Shown: in pieces, positions 5,068 to 5,169 of the stretch
Layout: each line of letters opens with the position of its first letter
Position numbering within the stretch: the first letter of the stretch is position 1
NCBI GenBank assembly: GCA_964518835.1
Contig: CAZFKU010000074.1
Location: 1-5,169, forward strand
Length of the DNA stretch: 5,169 nucleotides
Source: AB-629-J13 sp964518835
GTDB lineage: Bacteria > Fidelibacterota > Marinisomatia > Marinisomatales > AB-629-J13
Direction of reading: 5' to 3'
Notes under the pieces: model-generated
Databases searched by the model: none
Seen by the model: the letters and a program-made list of their open reading frames with translations, nothing else
Told to the model about the DNA's origin: nothing
Made by a program: the position numbers and the translations under genes

Positions 5068-5169
5068 AATTCAATTTACCTCATCTCAATTTATACACAA
5101 AGAGATTGGAAACAAAAAAACTAACTATGTATCCAATGTGTGAGTATGTGTGAAAGTCCATATTTTAAG
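5068..5169. other. Upstream region of the lipoprotein gene, no gene seen
   Basis: These 102 AT-rich bases precede the first gene of the minus-strand run. They hold a possible -10 element (TATAAA on the minus strand within 5087-5100), a run of seven A at 5114-5120, and an 8-bp direct repeat at 5136-5153. I find no convincing -35 partner and no open frame worth calling. This is probably the promoter region of the lipoprotein gene or the end of an intergenic region that continues beyond the window. Confidence 0.4.
5136..5153. repeat. 8-bp tandem direct repeat with 10-bp period
   Basis: ATGTGTGA occurs at 5136-5143 and again at 5146-5153, separated by GT, so the copies repeat every 10 bp, about one helical turn. 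It lies 69-86 bases upstream of the lipoprotein start. Direct half-sites at this period can bind a regulator, but two copies of a low-complexity TG-rich word could be chance. Confidence 0.45.

Overview
The window is a compact stretch of about 5.2 kb, AT-rich by eye, in which every gene I can support lies on the minus strand, so transcription runs from the right edge to the left. There is no gene-free stretch longer than about 300 bases, and I see no tRNA, rRNA, CRISPR array or insertion sequence. The best taxonomic clue is a C-terminal type IX secretion (T9SS) sorting module with the NYPNPFNP motif. Such modules are typical of the FCB group, for example Ignavibacteriota, Calditrichota and Marinimicrobia/Neomarinimicrobiota. 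Several genes have clear AAGGAG or AGGA Shine-Dalgarno sites, which argues against typical Bacteroidota. My best guess is a marine FCB bacterium such as Marinimicrobia, inferred from style only and not tested by any search.

The right half (5067 down to 2087) encodes mainly envelope or secreted proteins. In transcription order they are: a small lipoprotein with a six-proline run and an SPKATDGYD motif; a cytoplasmic AlkA-type DNA glycosylase; a small exported protein that looks like a minimal outer-membrane barrel; and a YHYH-domain lipoprotein. The YHYH gene is the most notable object here. A single in-frame TAG at 2372-2374 separates its YHYH body from an otherwise intact T9SS sorting module that continues in the same frame to 2087. 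A strong GC-rich hairpin at 2035-2058 closes this unit.

The left half (1967 down to 34) looks like a peroxide-response operon: a PerR-like Fur-family regulator, a typical 2-Cys peroxiredoxin, and a seven- to eight-helix membrane protein of the PuuD/urate-oxidase N-terminal family without its cytochrome c domain. The peroxiredoxin ribosome-binding site overlaps the perR stop codon, so those two are tightly linked. A perfect 8-bp hairpin without a U-run lies between the peroxiredoxin and the membrane protein and may set their relative expression. The expected logic is that PerR senses peroxide and releases the operon, and the peroxiredoxin removes peroxide. The role of the membrane protein is the open question.
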